64,000 nucleotides of DNA from Delftia sp. PS-11 (GTDB lineage Bacteria > Pseudomonadota > Gammaproteobacteria > Burkholderiales > Burkholderiaceae_C). Positions 1 through 9,882 of the stretch are shown piece after piece. Below the pieces are notes generated by a model. It was not told the origin of the DNA and did not search any database. It saw nothing but the letters and a program-made list of their open reading frames with translations. The stretch covers positions 55,097 through 119,096 of the forward strand of contig NZ_JACSYA010000015.1 in assembly GCF_029870285.1 (NCBI RefSeq), read 5' to 3'. Position 1 is the stretch's first letter. Each line of letters begins with the position of its first letter. A program made the translations under genes and the position numbers.

Positions 1-1616
1 AGCTGGATGGGGTTGGCATTGCCCGCCAGATCCTTCTCCCATGCCGCCTCGACAAAACTGAAATTGATGGTTTCCTGGTAGCCCAGATCCGCCAGCGCAT
101 GGCGCACAGCGAAATGGCTGCGCCGGTTCTCGGCGCGCAGCTTGGGCGCGATAGGCGCCAGCGGCTTGGTCGTGGGCAGCTTCTCGTAGCCCACCATCCG
201 CGCCACTTCCTCGATCAGGTCTTCCTCGATATTGATGTCGAAGCGGAAACTCGGCGGCGTGACGATCAGCACGCCATCGCCCTGCTCCACCGGCAGGCCC
301 AGGCCAGCCAGTGCGTCATAGCATTGCTGCTGCGTCAGCGGCATGCCGATGACCTTGGCCGCGCGCGCCACGCGCAGCGTGACCGGCCGGGGCTCTGGCA
401 TGCGCGCCTTCTGATCGTCAATGGGGCCGCAGACAGTCTCAGGCGTGCCGCAGATCTGCAGCACCAGCTCGGTGATGCGCTCGATGTGCTCGACCGTGAG
501 TTCGGGATCGACGCCGCGCTCGAAGCGGTGGCCTGCATCGGTCGAGAAGTTGTAGCGGCGCGAGCGGCCGGCGATGGACTTGGGCCACCAGAACGCCGCC
601 TCGATATAGATATGGCGCGTATCGTCGGAAACCGCCGTGGCGTCGCCGCCCATGATGCCGGCCAGCGACTCGACTTCGCGCTCGTCCGCAATCACGCCCA
701 CCTGGCCATCGACAGTGACGGTGTTGCCATTGAGCAGCTTGAGCTGCTCGCCCTCCCGGCCCCAGCGCACCTGCAGAGCGCCATGGATCTTGTCAAGGTC
801 GAAAATGTGGGAAGGACGGCCCAGCTCGAACATCACATAGTTGGAGATGTCCACCAGCGGCGCCACGCTGCGCTGGCCGCAGCGGGCAAGGCGGTCCACC
901 ATCCACTGCGGCGTACTGGCCTGGGTGTTGACATTGCGCACCACGCGGCCGGAGAAGCGGCCGCACAGGTCAGGCGCCTCGATCTTCACGGCGATACGGT
1001 CCTGCACGCCCACGGCAGCAGGCGCGAACACGGGCGCCTTGAGCTCAGCGCCAGTCAGCGCAGCCACCTCGCGCGCCACACCATAGACACTCAGGCAGTG
1101 CGCGAGATTGGGCGTGAGCTTGAGCGTGAACAGCGTGTCATCCAGGTTCAGGTACTGGCGGATGTTCTGGCCCAGGGGCGCATCCAGCGGCAGCTCCATC
1201 AGGCCGCCATGGTCCTCGGACAGCTTGAGCTCGCGAGCCGAGCACAGCATGCCGAAGCTCTCCACACCGCGCAGCTTGCCGATCTTGATCAGGAAAGGCT
1301 TGCCGTCTTCACCGGGTGGCAGCTCGGCACCCACCATGGCGCAGGGCACGCGGATGCCCACACGCGCATTGGGCGCACCGCAGACAATGGTCAGCAGCTC
1401 GGGCCCGCCCACATCAACCTGGCACACGCGCAGGCGGTCAGCGTTGGGATGCTGCTCGGCAGCCTTGATCTCACCCACAACGATCTTGGTGAACGGCGGT
1501 GCCACGGGCTCCAGCTCCTCCACCTCCAGACCGGCCATGGTCAGGGTGTCGGCCAGCTCTTGGGTGGTCAGCGGCGGATTGCAGAACTCGCGCAGCCAGG
1601 ATTCGGGAAATTGCAT
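1..1616 (-). CDS. pheT: Phenylalanyl-tRNA synthetase beta subunit, 3' end outside the window
   Basis: This is the large subunit of the alpha2-beta2 class II synthetase that charges tRNA-Phe in the cytoplasm. The minus frame is open from the ATG at 1616 to the window edge, giving about 538 of the usual roughly 800 residues, so only the N-terminal part is present (tRNA-binding OB fold, B3/B4 editing and B5 regions by family knowledge). The translation begins [20 protein letters not shown], a typical PheT start. It is the last gene of the thrS-infC-rpmI-rplT-pheS-pheT block and is separated from pheS by an unusually long 212-base gap holding a repeat-like sequence. No frameshift was seen. Confidence 0.93.
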   Translation of the reverse strand, partial: MQFPESWLREFCNPPLTTQELADTLTMAGLEVEELEPVAPPFTKIVVGEIKAAEQHPNADRLRVCQVDVGGPELLTIVCGAPNARVGIRVPCAMVGAELPPGEDGKPFLIKIGKLRGVESFGMLCSARELKLSEDHGGLMELPLDAPLGQNIRQYLNLDDTLFTLKLTPNLAHCLSVYGVAREVAALTGAELKAPVFAPAAVGVQDRIAVKIEAPDLCGRFSGRVVRNVNTQASTPQWMVDRLARCGQRSVAPLVDISNYVMFELGRPSHIFDLDKIHGALQVRWGREGEQLKLLNGNTVTVDGQVGVIADEREVESLAGIMGGDATAVSDDTRHIYIEAAFWWPKSIAGRSRRYNFSTDAGHRFERGVDPELTVEHIERITELVLQICGTPETVCGPIDDQKARMPEPRPVTLRVARAAKVIGMPLTQQQCYDALAGLGLPVEQGDGVLIVTPPSFRFDINIEEDLIEEVARMVGYEKLPTTKPLAPIAPKLRAENRRSHFAVRHALADLGYQETINFSFVEAAWEKDLAGNANPIQ

Positions 1617-1730
1617 ATCAGACTCTTTGGCGTTGGTTCGGTCCGCGCGCCAGGGCGCTGGCGGACCCCATGAACGTATTGACGACTCTCACTCCACTCC
1701 CCCGAGTGGCTTGACCATGCGACTGGCGCG

Positions 1731-1823
1731 GCCCAAGCCCGGGACGCCGGGCAAGCGCCGCCTCGCGGCGAGGGCGTCGCCCCCCTCCCAGGGGGATGGC
1801 ACGCAGCGCCTCAGGGGGTGGCC
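1731..1823. repeat. Probable Comamonadaceae-type intergenic palindromic repeat
   Basis: The 212-base gap between pheS and pheT contains an extremely GC-rich block made of several small dyads (a CCCCCT..AGGGGG stem, a CGCCTCGCGGCG stem and a CCCGGG core). Read on the minus strand it starts with CCCCCTGAGGCGCTG and ends with GGCGTCCCGGGC. From memory, sequences with this pattern are scattered through intergenic regions of Acidovorax, Delftia and Comamonas genomes. Only one copy is visible in this window, so the repetitive nature is recalled knowledge and not shown here. It interrupts an operon and may form RNA structure between the two cistrons. Confidence 0.45.
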
Positions 1824-1828
1824 CATTT

Positions 1829-2881
1829 CTAGCGGAACTGCGACAGGAAGCGGATGTCGCCGTCGAAGAACAGGCGCAGATCGTTGACGCCATAACGCAG
1901 CATGGTCAGGCGGTCGGGACCCATGCCAAAGGCAAAGCCGATGTATTTTTCGGGGTCCAGCCCCATGTTGCGCACCACGTTGGGGTGCACCTGACCGGAG
2001 CCGGCCACTTCCAGCCAGCGGCCTGCCAGCGGGCCGCTCTGGAACTGGATGTCGATCTCGGCGCTGGGCTCGGTGAAGGGGAAGAAGCTGGGGCGGAAAC
2101 GCAGCACCAGATCGTCGCTTTCAAAGAAGGTCTTGCAGAAATCGGTGAAGACCACCTTCAAGTCCTTGAAGCTGACGTTCTCGCCGATCCACAGGCCTTC
2201 GCACTGGTGGAACATGGGCGAATGCGTGGCATCGCTGTCCACGCGGTAGGTGCGGCCCGGCGCGATCACCCGGATCTCGGGCATGCCCTGCCCTGCATCG
2301 AGCAGGTTGCGGTATTTCTTGACATGCTGCACGGCATGACGCACCTGCATGGGGCTGGTGTGCGTACGCAGCAGATTAGGGGCCTGCTCGGTGCCACCTT
2401 CCACATAGAAGGTATCGTGCATCGAACGGGCGGGATGGTCTTCAGGCGTATTCAGCGCCGTGAAGTTGAACCAGTCGGATTCGATCTCGGGGCCTTCGGC
2501 CACATCAAAGCCCATGGAGCCAAAGATGCCCTCAATGCGCTCCAGCGTCAGCGACACAGGGTGCAGACCGCCCTGTCCGCGGCGACGGCCCGGCAGCGTC
2601 ACGTCCAGCACTTCCGCCTTGAGGTGCGCCTGCAGCTCAGCATCGGCCAGGGCCTTGCGGCGCGCCGTCAGCGCTGCTTCGATCGCCTGCTTGGCCACGT
2701 TGATGGCCGCTCCGCGCGACTTCTTCTCTTCGACGGAAAGCTGCGCCATGCCCTTCATGAGCTCGGTCACCTTGCCCGACTTGCCCAGAAACTGCGCCTT
2801 GGCATTTTCCAGATCGGCGGGGGTTTGTGCCTGCGCGAACAGTTGCTGCGCGCTTTCGACCAGAGAATCCAACTCGTTCAT
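1829..2881 (-). CDS. pheS: Phenylalanyl-tRNA synthetase alpha subunit
   Basis: Catalytic subunit of PheRS, 350 residues, which is the usual bacterial length. An N-terminal coiled-coil region (about 1-90) is followed by the class II catalytic core: the motif 2 region around [19 protein letters not shown] and motif 3 in [17 protein letters not shown] near the C-terminus. The ATG at 2881 starts [10 protein letters not shown], matching family starts. It sits downstream of rplT behind a strong terminator-like hairpin, so expression relative to the ribosomal genes is probably set by read-through. It pairs with pheT, which follows on the same strand. Confidence 0.97.
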   Translation of the reverse strand: MNELDSLVESAQQLFAQAQTPADLENAKAQFLGKSGKVTELMKGMAQLSVEEKKSRGAAINVAKQAIEAALTARRKALADAELQAHLKAEVLDVTLPGRRRGQGGLHPVSLTLERIEGIFGSMGFDVAEGPEIESDWFNFTALNTPEDHPARSMHDTFYVEGGTEQAPNLLRTHTSPMQVRHAVQHVKKYRNLLDAGQGMPEIRVIAPGRTYRVDSDATHSPMFHQCEGLWIGENVSFKDLKVVFTDFCKTFFESDDLVLRFRPSFFPFTEPSAEIDIQFQSGPLAGRWLEVAGSGQVHPNVVRNMGLDPEKYIGFAFGMGPDRLTMLRYGVNDLRLFFDGDIRFLSQFR

Positions 2882-2903
2882 ATCGACTCTTTATCGACCT
2901 GTG

Positions 2904-2945
2904 AAAAAAACAAGGGCTAGCAGCCTTTTCAAGCCCTAGCCCTTG
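2904..2945 (-). terminator. Intrinsic terminator/attenuator between rplT and pheS
   Basis: On the minus strand a perfect 10-bp stem (arms at 2936-2945 and 2911-2920, sequence CAAGGGCTAG and its complement) is followed directly by seven T residues (2910-2904). It lies after rplT and 23 bases before the pheS start. E. coli controls pheST by attenuation at the same operon position, but no phenylalanine-rich leader ORF is visible here. Confidence 0.8.
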
Positions 2946-2991
2946 CTGTTTGCGCTGCGTGCCATCATGCCGATGGCCGCAGACCGTTATC

Positions 2992-3351
2992 TCAAGCAGC
3001 CAGCTTGGCCTTGACTTGATCAACGATGCTGCCAAAGGCAGCCTTGTCGTGCACCGCGATATCGGCCAGCATCTTGCGGTCGATTTCGATGGAAGCCTTC
3101 TTCAGGCCGTTGGTGAACTGGCTGTAGGTCAGGCCCAGTTCACGTGCAGCGGCGTTGATACGGGCGATCCACAGCTGGCGGAACACGCGCTTCTTGGTAC
3201 GGCGGTCACGGTAGGCATATTGGCCTGCCTTCATCACCGCCTGCTTGGCGATGCGGAAGACATTACCGCGGCGGCCGCGGAAACCCTTGGACAGGGCCAG
3301 AACTTTTTTGTGACGGGCGCGGGCCGTTACACCACGTTTGACGCGAGGCAT
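2992..3351 (-). CDS. rplT: 50S ribosomal protein L20
   Basis: Early-assembly protein that binds 23S rRNA; in E. coli and Bacillus it also represses its own operon translationally. It has 119 residues, the family length, with the typical basic start [16 protein letters not shown] and the conserved core [17 protein letters not shown] and YRDRRTKKR. It follows rpmI by 26 bases, the standard rpmI-rplT pair downstream of infC. A terminator/attenuator follows it before pheS. Confidence 0.98.
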   Translation of the reverse strand: MPRVKRGVTARARHKKVLALSKGFRGRRGNVFRIAKQAVMKAGQYAYRDRRTKKRVFRQLWIARINAAARELGLTYSQFTNGLKKASIEIDRKMLADIAVHDKAAFGSIVDQVKAKLAA

Positions 3352-3377
3352 GTGTTTTCTCCTTGTTCGTCAGTGAA

Positions 3378-3581
3378 TTACAGGCCAGCCATCGGCAGCA
3401 TCTGAGCGATGTGACCCATGTTGGTCTCATGCACAGCCACTGCACCACGCAGGTGACGCTTGTTCTTGGTGGTCTTCTTGGTCAAGATGTGACGCTTGAA
3501 GGCTTGACCGCGCTTGACGGTGCCACCGGGACGAACGCGAAAACGCTTCTTCGCGCTGCTCTTGGTCTTCATTTTGGGCAT
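3378..3581 (-). CDS. rpmI: 50S ribosomal protein L35
   Basis: Small basic protein of the large ribosomal subunit, 67 residues starting [16 protein letters not shown]. The frame stays open further upstream, but the ATG at 3581 is chosen because an AGGAG ribosome-binding site lies eight bases before it and the family begins exactly here. The gene lies between infC and rplT. The 206 bases upstream hold two long hairpins that may be the target of L20-type autogenous control (see separate entry). Confidence 0.97.
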   Translation of the reverse strand: MPKMKTKSSAKKRFRVRPGGTVKRGQAFKRHILTKKTTKNKRHLRGAVAVHETNMGHIAQMLPMAGL

Positions 3582-3679
3582 TTGAATGCTCCTGTTGATT
3601 GTGCTCGTGAGGCGGCTCGCAACACTGCGCGCACTTGCTGGCCCCGAGACACTTTTTTGCCGGCCCATGTCCGGCATGC

Positions 3680-3753
3680 GCAAGGTGCGAGGCATGCCGC
3701 GCACCTTGCAATTGCAAGAACCGGCACGAGGAACACCCCCAGCCGGTTCTTGC
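3680..3753 (-). promoter_or_regulatory. Two strong hairpins in the infC-rpmI intergenic region
   Basis: The 206-base gap between infC and rpmI is long for this operon. It contains two perfect stems on the minus strand: a 12-bp stem with arms at 3742-3753 and 3714-3725 (GCAAGAACCGGC) and a 10-bp stem with arms at 3700-3709 and 3680-3689 (GCAAGGTGCG). Neither is followed by a T tract, so they are not simple terminators. In E. coli the region before rpmI carries the L20 translational operator and an RNA processing site. A comparable role here is inference. Confidence 0.55.
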
Positions 3754-3787
3754 CAATTTTTTCAGCCCCAAAAGGGCGAAACCGCAA

Positions 3788-4396
3788 TTATGCCTTATCG
3801 GCCACTGCAGGTGCAGCAGTTTCTGCCTGCTGCTTGCCGCCAGCGGCGGGCTTCTTGCGCGCCGGGGCGACCATCATCACCATCTGGCGGCCTTCCAGCT
3901 TGGGGAACTGCTCCACCTGGATGGTGTCGGCCAGATCGTCACGCAGACGGTTCAGCAGGTCCAGACCCAGCTGCTGGTGCGTGATTTCACGGCCGCGAAA
4001 GCGCAGCGTGATCTTGCACTTGTCGCCATCCGCCAGAAAACGGCGGATGTTGCGCAGCTTGATGTTGTAGTCGCCATCATCGGTACCAGGGCGGAACTTC
4101 ACTTCCTTGATTTCGATGACGGTTTGCTTGGCCTTGGCTTCTGCAGCCTTCTTTTGTTCAAGGTACTTGAACTTGCCGTAGTCCATCAGCCGGCAGACAG
4201 GCGGAGTTGCCGTGGCGGCAATTTCCACCAGGTCCACATCCAGATCGCCTGCCATGCGCAGGGCTTCCTGCAGAGGAACGATACCCAGGGGCTCGTTGTC
4301 AGGGCCAGACAGACGCACTTCAGGCGCCATGATTTCACGGTTGAGGCGATGCTTGCGCTCTTCACGGTGGCGCCGATCACGAAATTCAGTAGCTAT
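3788..4396 (-). CDS. infC: Translation initiation factor IF-3 (probable ATA start)
   Basis: IF-3 binds the 30S subunit, prevents premature 50S joining and rejects non-AUG start codons. The protein (202 residues from the ATA, 205 from an upstream GTG at 4405) contains the family core: N-terminal [19 protein letters not shown], linker helix, then a C-terminal domain with [17 protein letters not shown] and [15 protein letters not shown]. The GTG at 4405 has AAGG touching it, too close to serve as its binding site, whereas AAGG lies nine bases before the ATA at 4396-4394. The ATA reading gives a start like [15 protein letters not shown], the beta-proteobacterial pattern. The C-terminal tail is Lys/Ala-rich. 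The gene follows thrS. Confidence 0.93.
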   Translation of the reverse strand: MATEFRDRRHREERKHRLNREIMAPEVRLSGPDNEPLGIVPLQEALRMAGDLDVDLVEIAATATPPVCRLMDYGKFKYLEQKKAAEAKAKQTVIEIKEVKFRPGTDDGDYNIKLRNIRRFLADGDKCKITLRFRGREITHQQLGLDLLNRLRDDLADTIQVEQFPKLEGRQMVMMVAPARKKPAAGGKQQAETAAPAVADKA

Positions 4397-4430
4397 GGTT
4401 CTCACCCTTGGATTTGGTTGCTACAACAGC

Positions 4431-4465
4431 GTAGCCGCTTGCGTGCGACGCACGCAAGCGGTCTA
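4431..4465 (-). promoter_or_regulatory. Long hairpin in the thrS-infC gap
   Basis: A 12-bp perfect stem (CCGCTTGCGTGC, arms at 4435-4446 and 4450-4461, 3-base loop) extends to 16 bp with GTAG/CTAC and one bulged base. It ends about 35 bases before the infC start codon. There is no T tract, so it looks like an mRNA-stabilising or translation-modulating structure rather than a terminator. Confidence 0.5.
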
Positions 4466-4485
4466 CCGCCTGCGGAAAGGCCCCT

Positions 4486-6417
4486 TCAGGCCTTGGCGGC
4501 GATGTCCTTGGTGATGAGCTCGATGAACTCTTCAACCGTCATCACGCCAAGGTCCTTGTTGCCCCGTGCGCGCACTGCCACTGCTCCTGCCGCCTTTTCC
4601 TTGTCACCTGCGACGAGGATGTAGGGCAGCTTTTGCAACGAATGCTCCCGTATTTTATACGTAATCTTTTCGTTACGCAGATCAGTCACTACCCTAAGAC
4701 CTTGATTCGGCAATGCTTTTTGCAGCTTTTGCGCCACGTCGCGCACATAGTCCGCCTGCGAGTCGGTGATATTGAGCACCGCCACCTGCGTGGGAGCCAG
4801 CCAGGTGGGCAACGCGCCGGCGTGCTGCTCGATCAGAATGCCGATGAATCGCTCCAGGCTGCCCACGATGGCGCGGTGCAGCATCACGGGACGGTGGCGG
4901 CCACCGTCTTCGCCCACATACTCCGCATCCAGGCGCTCGGGCATGGAAAAGTCCACCTGAATGGTGCCGCACTGCCACTGGCGGCCGATCGCATCCTTGA
5001 GCGTGTACTCGATCTTGGGACCGTAGAACGCGCCGTCGCCGGGCGAGAGCACGTACTCGCAGCCCGAAGCCTCCAGGCTGTTGATCAGCGCCGCTTCCGC
5101 CTTGTCCCAGATTTCATCGGAGCCAATGCGCGCCTCGGGACGCGTGGCCACCTTGTAGATGATGTCGGTGAAGCCGAAATCCCTGTAGACCTTCTGCAGC
5201 AGCGTGGTGAAGGCCAGCACCTCGGGCTGAATCTGATCCTCGGTACAGAAGACATGGCCGTCATCCTGCGTGAAGCCGCGCACGCGCATGATGCCATGCA
5301 GGCCGCCCGTGGGTTCATTGCGGTGGCACTGGCCGAATTCGCCGTAGCGCAGTGGCAGGTCGCGGTAGCTCTTGATGCCCTGCTTGAAAATCAGGATGTG
5401 GCCGGGGCAGTTCATCGGCTTGAGCGCGTAGTCGCGCTTTTCCGACTCCGTGACGAACATGTTGTCGCGGTACTTGTCCCAGTGGCCGGTCTTCTCCCAC
5501 AGGGTCTTGTCCAGAATCTGCGGCCCCTTGACCTCCTGGTAGCCGTTGTCGCGGTAGACACGGCGCATGTACTGCTCGACCTCCTGCCACAGCGACCAGC
5601 CCTTGGGGTGCCAGAACACGGTACCGGGCGAATGCTCGTCGATATGGAACAGATCGAGCTCGCGGCCCAGCTTGCGGTGGTCGCGCTTTTCAGCCTCCTC
5701 CAGCATGTGCAGGTACTGCTGCAGGTCATCCTTGGTGGCCCAGGCAGTGCCGTAGACGCGCTGCAGCATCTCGTTGCGGTGGTCGCCGCGCCAGTAGGCG
5801 CCAGCCACCTTCATCAGCTTGAAGAACTTGAGCTTGCCGGTGCTGGGCACGTGGGGGCCACGGCACAGGTCCTCGAAGCCGCCTTCACGGTACAGGCTCA
5901 CATCCTCGTTGGTGGGGATGCTGGCAATGATCTCGGCCTTGTAGTTTTCGCCGATGCCCTTGAAATACGCCACCGCCTCGTCACGCGGCAGCACGCGGCG
6001 CACCACGGGCTCATCCTTGGCAGCCAGTTCGGCCATGCGCTTTTCGATGGCAGCCAGGTCCTCGGGAGTGAATGGGCGCTTGTACGAGAAGTCGTAGTAA
6101 AAGCCATTTTCGATCACCGGGCCGATGGTGACCTGTGCATCGGGGAACAGCTCCTTGACGGCATAGGCCAACAAGTGAGCGGTCGAGTGGCGGATCACTT
6201 CCAGACCATCAGCGTCCTTGGCCGTCACGATGGACAGAGACTGGTCCTTGTCAAGGACATAGCTGGTGTCAACCACCCTGGCATCCTCGCCCGTGCCGAC
6301 CTTGCCGGCCAGCGCCGCCTTGGCCAGGCCAGAGCCGATCGAAGCGGCCACCTCGGCCACGGTCACCGGGCCGGGATACTCGCGTTGCGAACCGTCGGGA
6401 AGCGTAATGTGGATCAT
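4486..6417 (-). CDS. thrS: Threonyl-tRNA synthetase
   Basis: Charges tRNA-Thr in the cytoplasm; 643 residues, the normal length. Domains in order: N-terminal TGS domain (1-60, starts [15 protein letters not shown]), the editing domain with [16 protein letters not shown], the class II core with motif 2 [15 protein letters not shown], the zinc ligands in [10 protein letters not shown] and DDGHVFC, and the C-terminal anticodon-binding domain. It is the first gene of the translation operon. A 170-base leader precedes it and encodes a Thr-rich peptide and competing stems, indicating control by transcription attenuation in response to charged tRNA-Thr (inferred; see the leader entries). Confidence 0.98.
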   Translation of the reverse strand: MIHITLPDGSQREYPGPVTVAEVAASIGSGLAKAALAGKVGTGEDARVVDTSYVLDKDQSLSIVTAKDADGLEVIRHSTAHLLAYAVKELFPDAQVTIGPVIENGFYYDFSYKRPFTPEDLAAIEKRMAELAAKDEPVVRRVLPRDEAVAYFKGIGENYKAEIIASIPTNEDVSLYREGGFEDLCRGPHVPSTGKLKFFKLMKVAGAYWRGDHRNEMLQRVYGTAWATKDDLQQYLHMLEEAEKRDHRKLGRELDLFHIDEHSPGTVFWHPKGWSLWQEVEQYMRRVYRDNGYQEVKGPQILDKTLWEKTGHWDKYRDNMFVTESEKRDYALKPMNCPGHILIFKQGIKSYRDLPLRYGEFGQCHRNEPTGGLHGIMRVRGFTQDDGHVFCTEDQIQPEVLAFTTLLQKVYRDFGFTDIIYKVATRPEARIGSDEIWDKAEAALINSLEASGCEYVLSPGDGAFYGPKIEYTLKDAIGRQWQCGTIQVDFSMPERLDAEYVGEDGGRHRPVMLHRAIVGSLERFIGILIEQHAGALPTWLAPTQVAVLNITDSQADYVRDVAQKLQKALPNQGLRVVTDLRNEKITYKIREHSLQKLPYILVAGDKEKAAGAVAVRARGNKDLGVMTVEEFIELITKDIAAKA

Positions 6418-6462
6418 GGGATTCCTTCAATATTTCTCGGGGGCGCGCCACCCCCCAAAAGC

Positions 6463-6571
6463 AAAAAAGCGCGGAGCCAGGTCCGCGCTTTTTGAAAGGT
6501 CGAGTCAGTCTCGTGCAGGCGCGAACCGCCAGCCGCTAGCGGCCGGTGTACATCTCCGATGTAGTTCGCGG
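6463..6571 (-). promoter_or_regulatory. Candidate threonine attenuator in the thrS leader
   Basis: Four segments can form mutually exclusive stems on the minus strand. Segment 1 (6571-6564, CCGCGAAC, inside the leader peptide) pairs with segment 2 (6527-6519, GGTTCGCGC). Segment 2 pairs over nine bases, one of them G-U, with segment 3 (6488-6480, GCGCGGACC). Segment 3 also forms the 5' arm of an intrinsic terminator, pairing with segment 4 (6475-6469) and followed by six T residues (6468-6463). This is the classic trp-operon layout, ending 46 bases before the thrS start. Seen directly: all complementarities. Inferred: the regulatory function. Confidence 0.75.
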
Positions 6572-6586
6572 TGTCATAACCAGCAT
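6536..6586 (-). CDS. Threonine-rich leader peptide before thrS
   Basis: A 16-codon ORF reads MLVMTPRTTSEMYTGR; an internal in-frame ATG at 6577 would give a 13-residue version. Four of the last 13 codons are threonine, against a normal frequency near one in twenty. GAGAAAGG lies just before the first ATG. Its Thr codons overlap attenuator segment 1, so a ribosome stalled for lack of charged tRNA-Thr would free segment 2 to form the antiterminator. The peptide itself probably has no function beyond being translated. Confidence 0.7.
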   Translation of the reverse strand: MLVMTPRTTSEMYTGR

Positions 6587-6636
6587 TGCCTTTCTCGCCC
6601 TTGTCAGTTGAAAATCTTTGCCATTCTAACCACAGC

Positions 6637-6674
6637 AAAGAAAAAGCGCCCGAAGCACAAGGCCCCGGACGCTT
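6637..6674 (-). terminator. Intrinsic terminator after aceA
   Basis: On the minus strand AAGCGTCCG (6674-6666) pairs with CGGGCGCTT (6652-6644), nine pairs with one G-U, and is followed by a run of T (6645-6641). It lies 48 bases after the aceA stop and separates aceA from the thrS leader. Confidence 0.75.
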
Positions 6675-6721
6675 CTTCACCCCTATCTACTACCTGAAGC
6701 TTGACTCACTACAGCCGCGCT

Positions 6722-8053
<1,332 letters not shown>

Positions 8054-8202
8054 GTTGCTCTCCAGGGAGGTGGTTGAAACAAGCGGCTTTCTTGCGTCGG
8101 CCTTGGGATCAAATTTAAGCCTTTCAGCGTCCTCAATCCATCTCTTGTGTCTTATATAAGACTAAATTTTTTCTATTAAAAATCAAATACTTGCAACATT
8201 TT

Positions 8203-8237
8203 TTCTCAATGCGAAATTAAATTTCTCGTATTGAGAA
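8203..8237. promoter_or_regulatory. 35-bp dyad in the aceA upstream region
   Basis: TTCTCAAT (8203-8210) and its exact inverse ATTGAGAA (8230-8237) flank an inner dyad GAAAT..ATTTC (8213-8225) with nearly the same centre, in a strongly AT-rich stretch between divergent aceA and the EamA transporter gene. Symmetry and position suggest a regulator-binding site controlling aceA, possibly also the divergent gene. The regulator cannot be named from the sequence. Confidence 0.5.
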
Positions 8238-8273
8238 ATTTTTCCGCATTGCAGCATTTCATTTTTTCATCAT

Positions 8274-9266
8274 GTGAAAACGCAATCGCAGTCGATGAAA
8301 AATGCCCTCGGCTATCATGCCCTGCCCATGGTCATCGCCACCTCTCACCGCACCTTCGCATACGCCTGCCTGGGCCTGAGCATGTCTCTGGTCGGCAGCT
8401 ATGTCGCGCTGTCCAAGCCGCTGGCGGCTGTTTTCCCGGTGCTGCTGCTGGCGTGGATGCGCTTCGGCATCGGCGCCATTGCCATGCTGGGATGGCTGCG
8501 CAGGCCGCCCGAGGAGGCCAGGCTGTCCCGCCGGGCGCGGGCTCTGCTGTTTCTTGAGTCGCTGTTCGGCAACTTCCTGTTCACCATTTGCATGGTCACG
8601 GGCATCAGCATGACCAGCGCCGTGACGGCCGGTGTGACCATGTCGGCCATTCCGGCAACGGTCGCCCTGATGAGCTGGCTGCTGCTGCGCGAACGTGTGG
8701 CACAGCGTACCTGGCTGGCCGTGGCACTGGCCGTCGCGGGCATTGCTCTGTATGCGCTTTCGCGCGAGCAGCCTGCGGTGCAAGCAGGTCCGCAGCCGCC
8801 TGCAGGCGCGGCATGGCTGGGACAGCTGCTGCTCATCGGCGCCGTGCTGTGCGAGTCGCTGTACGCCGTGATCGGCAAGCACCTGACAGCCTCCATGGGC
8901 CCCCGGCGCATCACGGCACTCATCAACCTATGGGGCCTGGTTCTGTCCACGCCGTTCGGCCTGTACCTGGCCTGGAATTTCAATTTCAGCGCCGTGGGCT
9001 GGGGCACCTGGGGACTGCTGCTGTTTTACGGACTTGCGGCCTGTGTCTGGACGGTATGGCTTTGGATGACGGGCCTGCGCAATGTACCTGCATCCCAGGC
9101 GGGAATTTTCACGGTGCTGCTGCCGATCAGCACCGCCATTGTGGGCATGTGCGTACTGGGCGAGCGCATCTCAGCCATGCAGGCGCTGGCCTTCGGCATC
9201 GCCCTGCTGGGCGTACTCATCGCGACCTGGCCCGGCAGGCAGCACAACCTTGCCCAGGCCCACTGA
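8274..9266 (+). CDS. EamA/DMT-family inner-membrane transporter
   Basis: A polytopic protein of up to 330 residues with about ten hydrophobic segments arranged as two EamA repeats, the drug/metabolite transporter fold. Members export amino acids or small metabolites; the substrate cannot be told from the sequence. The start is uncertain: GTG 8274, ATG 8295 and ATG 8328 (MVIATSHRTFAYACLG) are in frame and none has a good ribosome-binding site. The third agrees best with family N-termini, where the first membrane segment begins soon after the start. It is divergent from aceA and shares its regulatory region. No partner gene suggests a substrate. Confidence 0.85.
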   Translation: MKTQSQSMKNALGYHALPMVIATSHRTFAYACLGLSMSLVGSYVALSKPLAAVFPVLLLAWMRFGIGAIAMLGWLRRPPEEARLSRRARALLFLESLFGNFLFTICMVTGISMTSAVTAGVTMSAIPATVALMSWLLLRERVAQRTWLAVALAVAGIALYALSREQPAVQAGPQPPAGAAWLGQLLLIGAVLCESLYAVIGKHLTASMGPRRITALINLWGLVLSTPFGLYLAWNFNFSAVGWGTWGLLLFYGLAACVWTVWLWMTGLRNVPASQAGIFTVLLPISTAIVGMCVLGERISAMQALAFGIALLGVLIATWPGRQHNLAQAH

Positions 9267-9483
9267 CGGCGCCGGACTGCCCTCAGTACCACCGCCCGCA
9301 AGCCAGGCTGCGCAGCGCAGAATGCAAAAACCCCGCAAAAACGGGTGCAACAGCAACAAATCGAGGCAAAAAATTGCCGCCTCAGCTTGGAAGAGCGATT
9401 TTTTCCCATTAGCATCAGCCTGCCAGTGGATAGCGACGGTTTTTCGCTGGTAAAGAATCCACTCTCTACTAGGAACAAGCAAC

Positions 9484-9792
9484 ATGGCAACTGCAAAGAA
9501 GGCAACGGCTGCTCCCGCAGCTCCCGCAGCTCCCGAAAAGAAGCGCACCCCCAACGCCGCCTTCATGAAACCCCTCACCCCCAGCTCCGCCCTGGCAGCC
9601 GTGGTGGGTTCGGCTCCCCTGCCCCGCACCGAGATCATCAGCAAGCTGTGGGTGTACATCAAGGCCAACAAGCTGCAGGATGCCAGCAACAAGCGCATGA
9701 TCAATGCCGACGCCAAGCTCAAGGAAGTGTTTGGCAAGCCCCAGGTTTCGATGTTCGAAATGGCCGGCCTGATCGGCAAGCACGTCAAGTAA
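9484..9792 (+). CDS. SWIB/MDM2-domain protein
   Basis: A 102-residue protein with an Ala/Pro/Lys-rich N-terminal tail (about 1-25) followed by a complete SWIB domain: FMKPLTPSSALAAVVGSAPLPRTE, then the helix KLWVYIKANKLQD and the ending MINADAKLKEVFG...FEMAGLIGKHVK. SWIB domains are known from eukaryotic chromatin-remodelling complexes and from chlamydiae, where a SWIB domain is fused to topoisomerase I. In beta-proteobacteria free-standing copies are common and uncharacterised; a DNA-associated role is inference. The ATG has AGGAA ten bases upstream, and a terminator follows. Confidence 0.88.
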   Translation: MATAKKATAAPAAPAAPEKKRTPNAAFMKPLTPSSALAAVVGSAPLPRTEIISKLWVYIKANKLQDASNKRMINADAKLKEVFGKPQVSMFEMAGLIGKHVK

Positions 9793-9821
9793 TTTTCCAA
9801 GGGGCCACCCCCTGGGAACCC

Positions 9822-9846
9822 AAGCCGGCCCAGGGCCGGCTTTTTC
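9822..9846 (+). terminator. Intrinsic terminator after the SWIB gene
   Basis: The stem AGCCGGCC/GGCCGGCT with a 3-base loop is followed by TTTTT. It lies 30 bases after the stop codon. Confidence 0.8.
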
Positions 9847-9882
9847 GTTTCCGCCCGGGAGCAGGCCACGCCCACTGCCGCC

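Noticed and set aside
99..1673. 524-codon plus-strand frame opposite pheT
   Set aside because: It is the antisense shadow of pheT; GC-rich codon bias keeps the opposite frame open. It has no homology-like features and no binding site.
2946..2991. Phe attenuator leader peptide before pheS
   Set aside because: The only short ORF (MMARSANSKG) has no Phe codon, so classical Phe attenuation is not supported despite the terminator.
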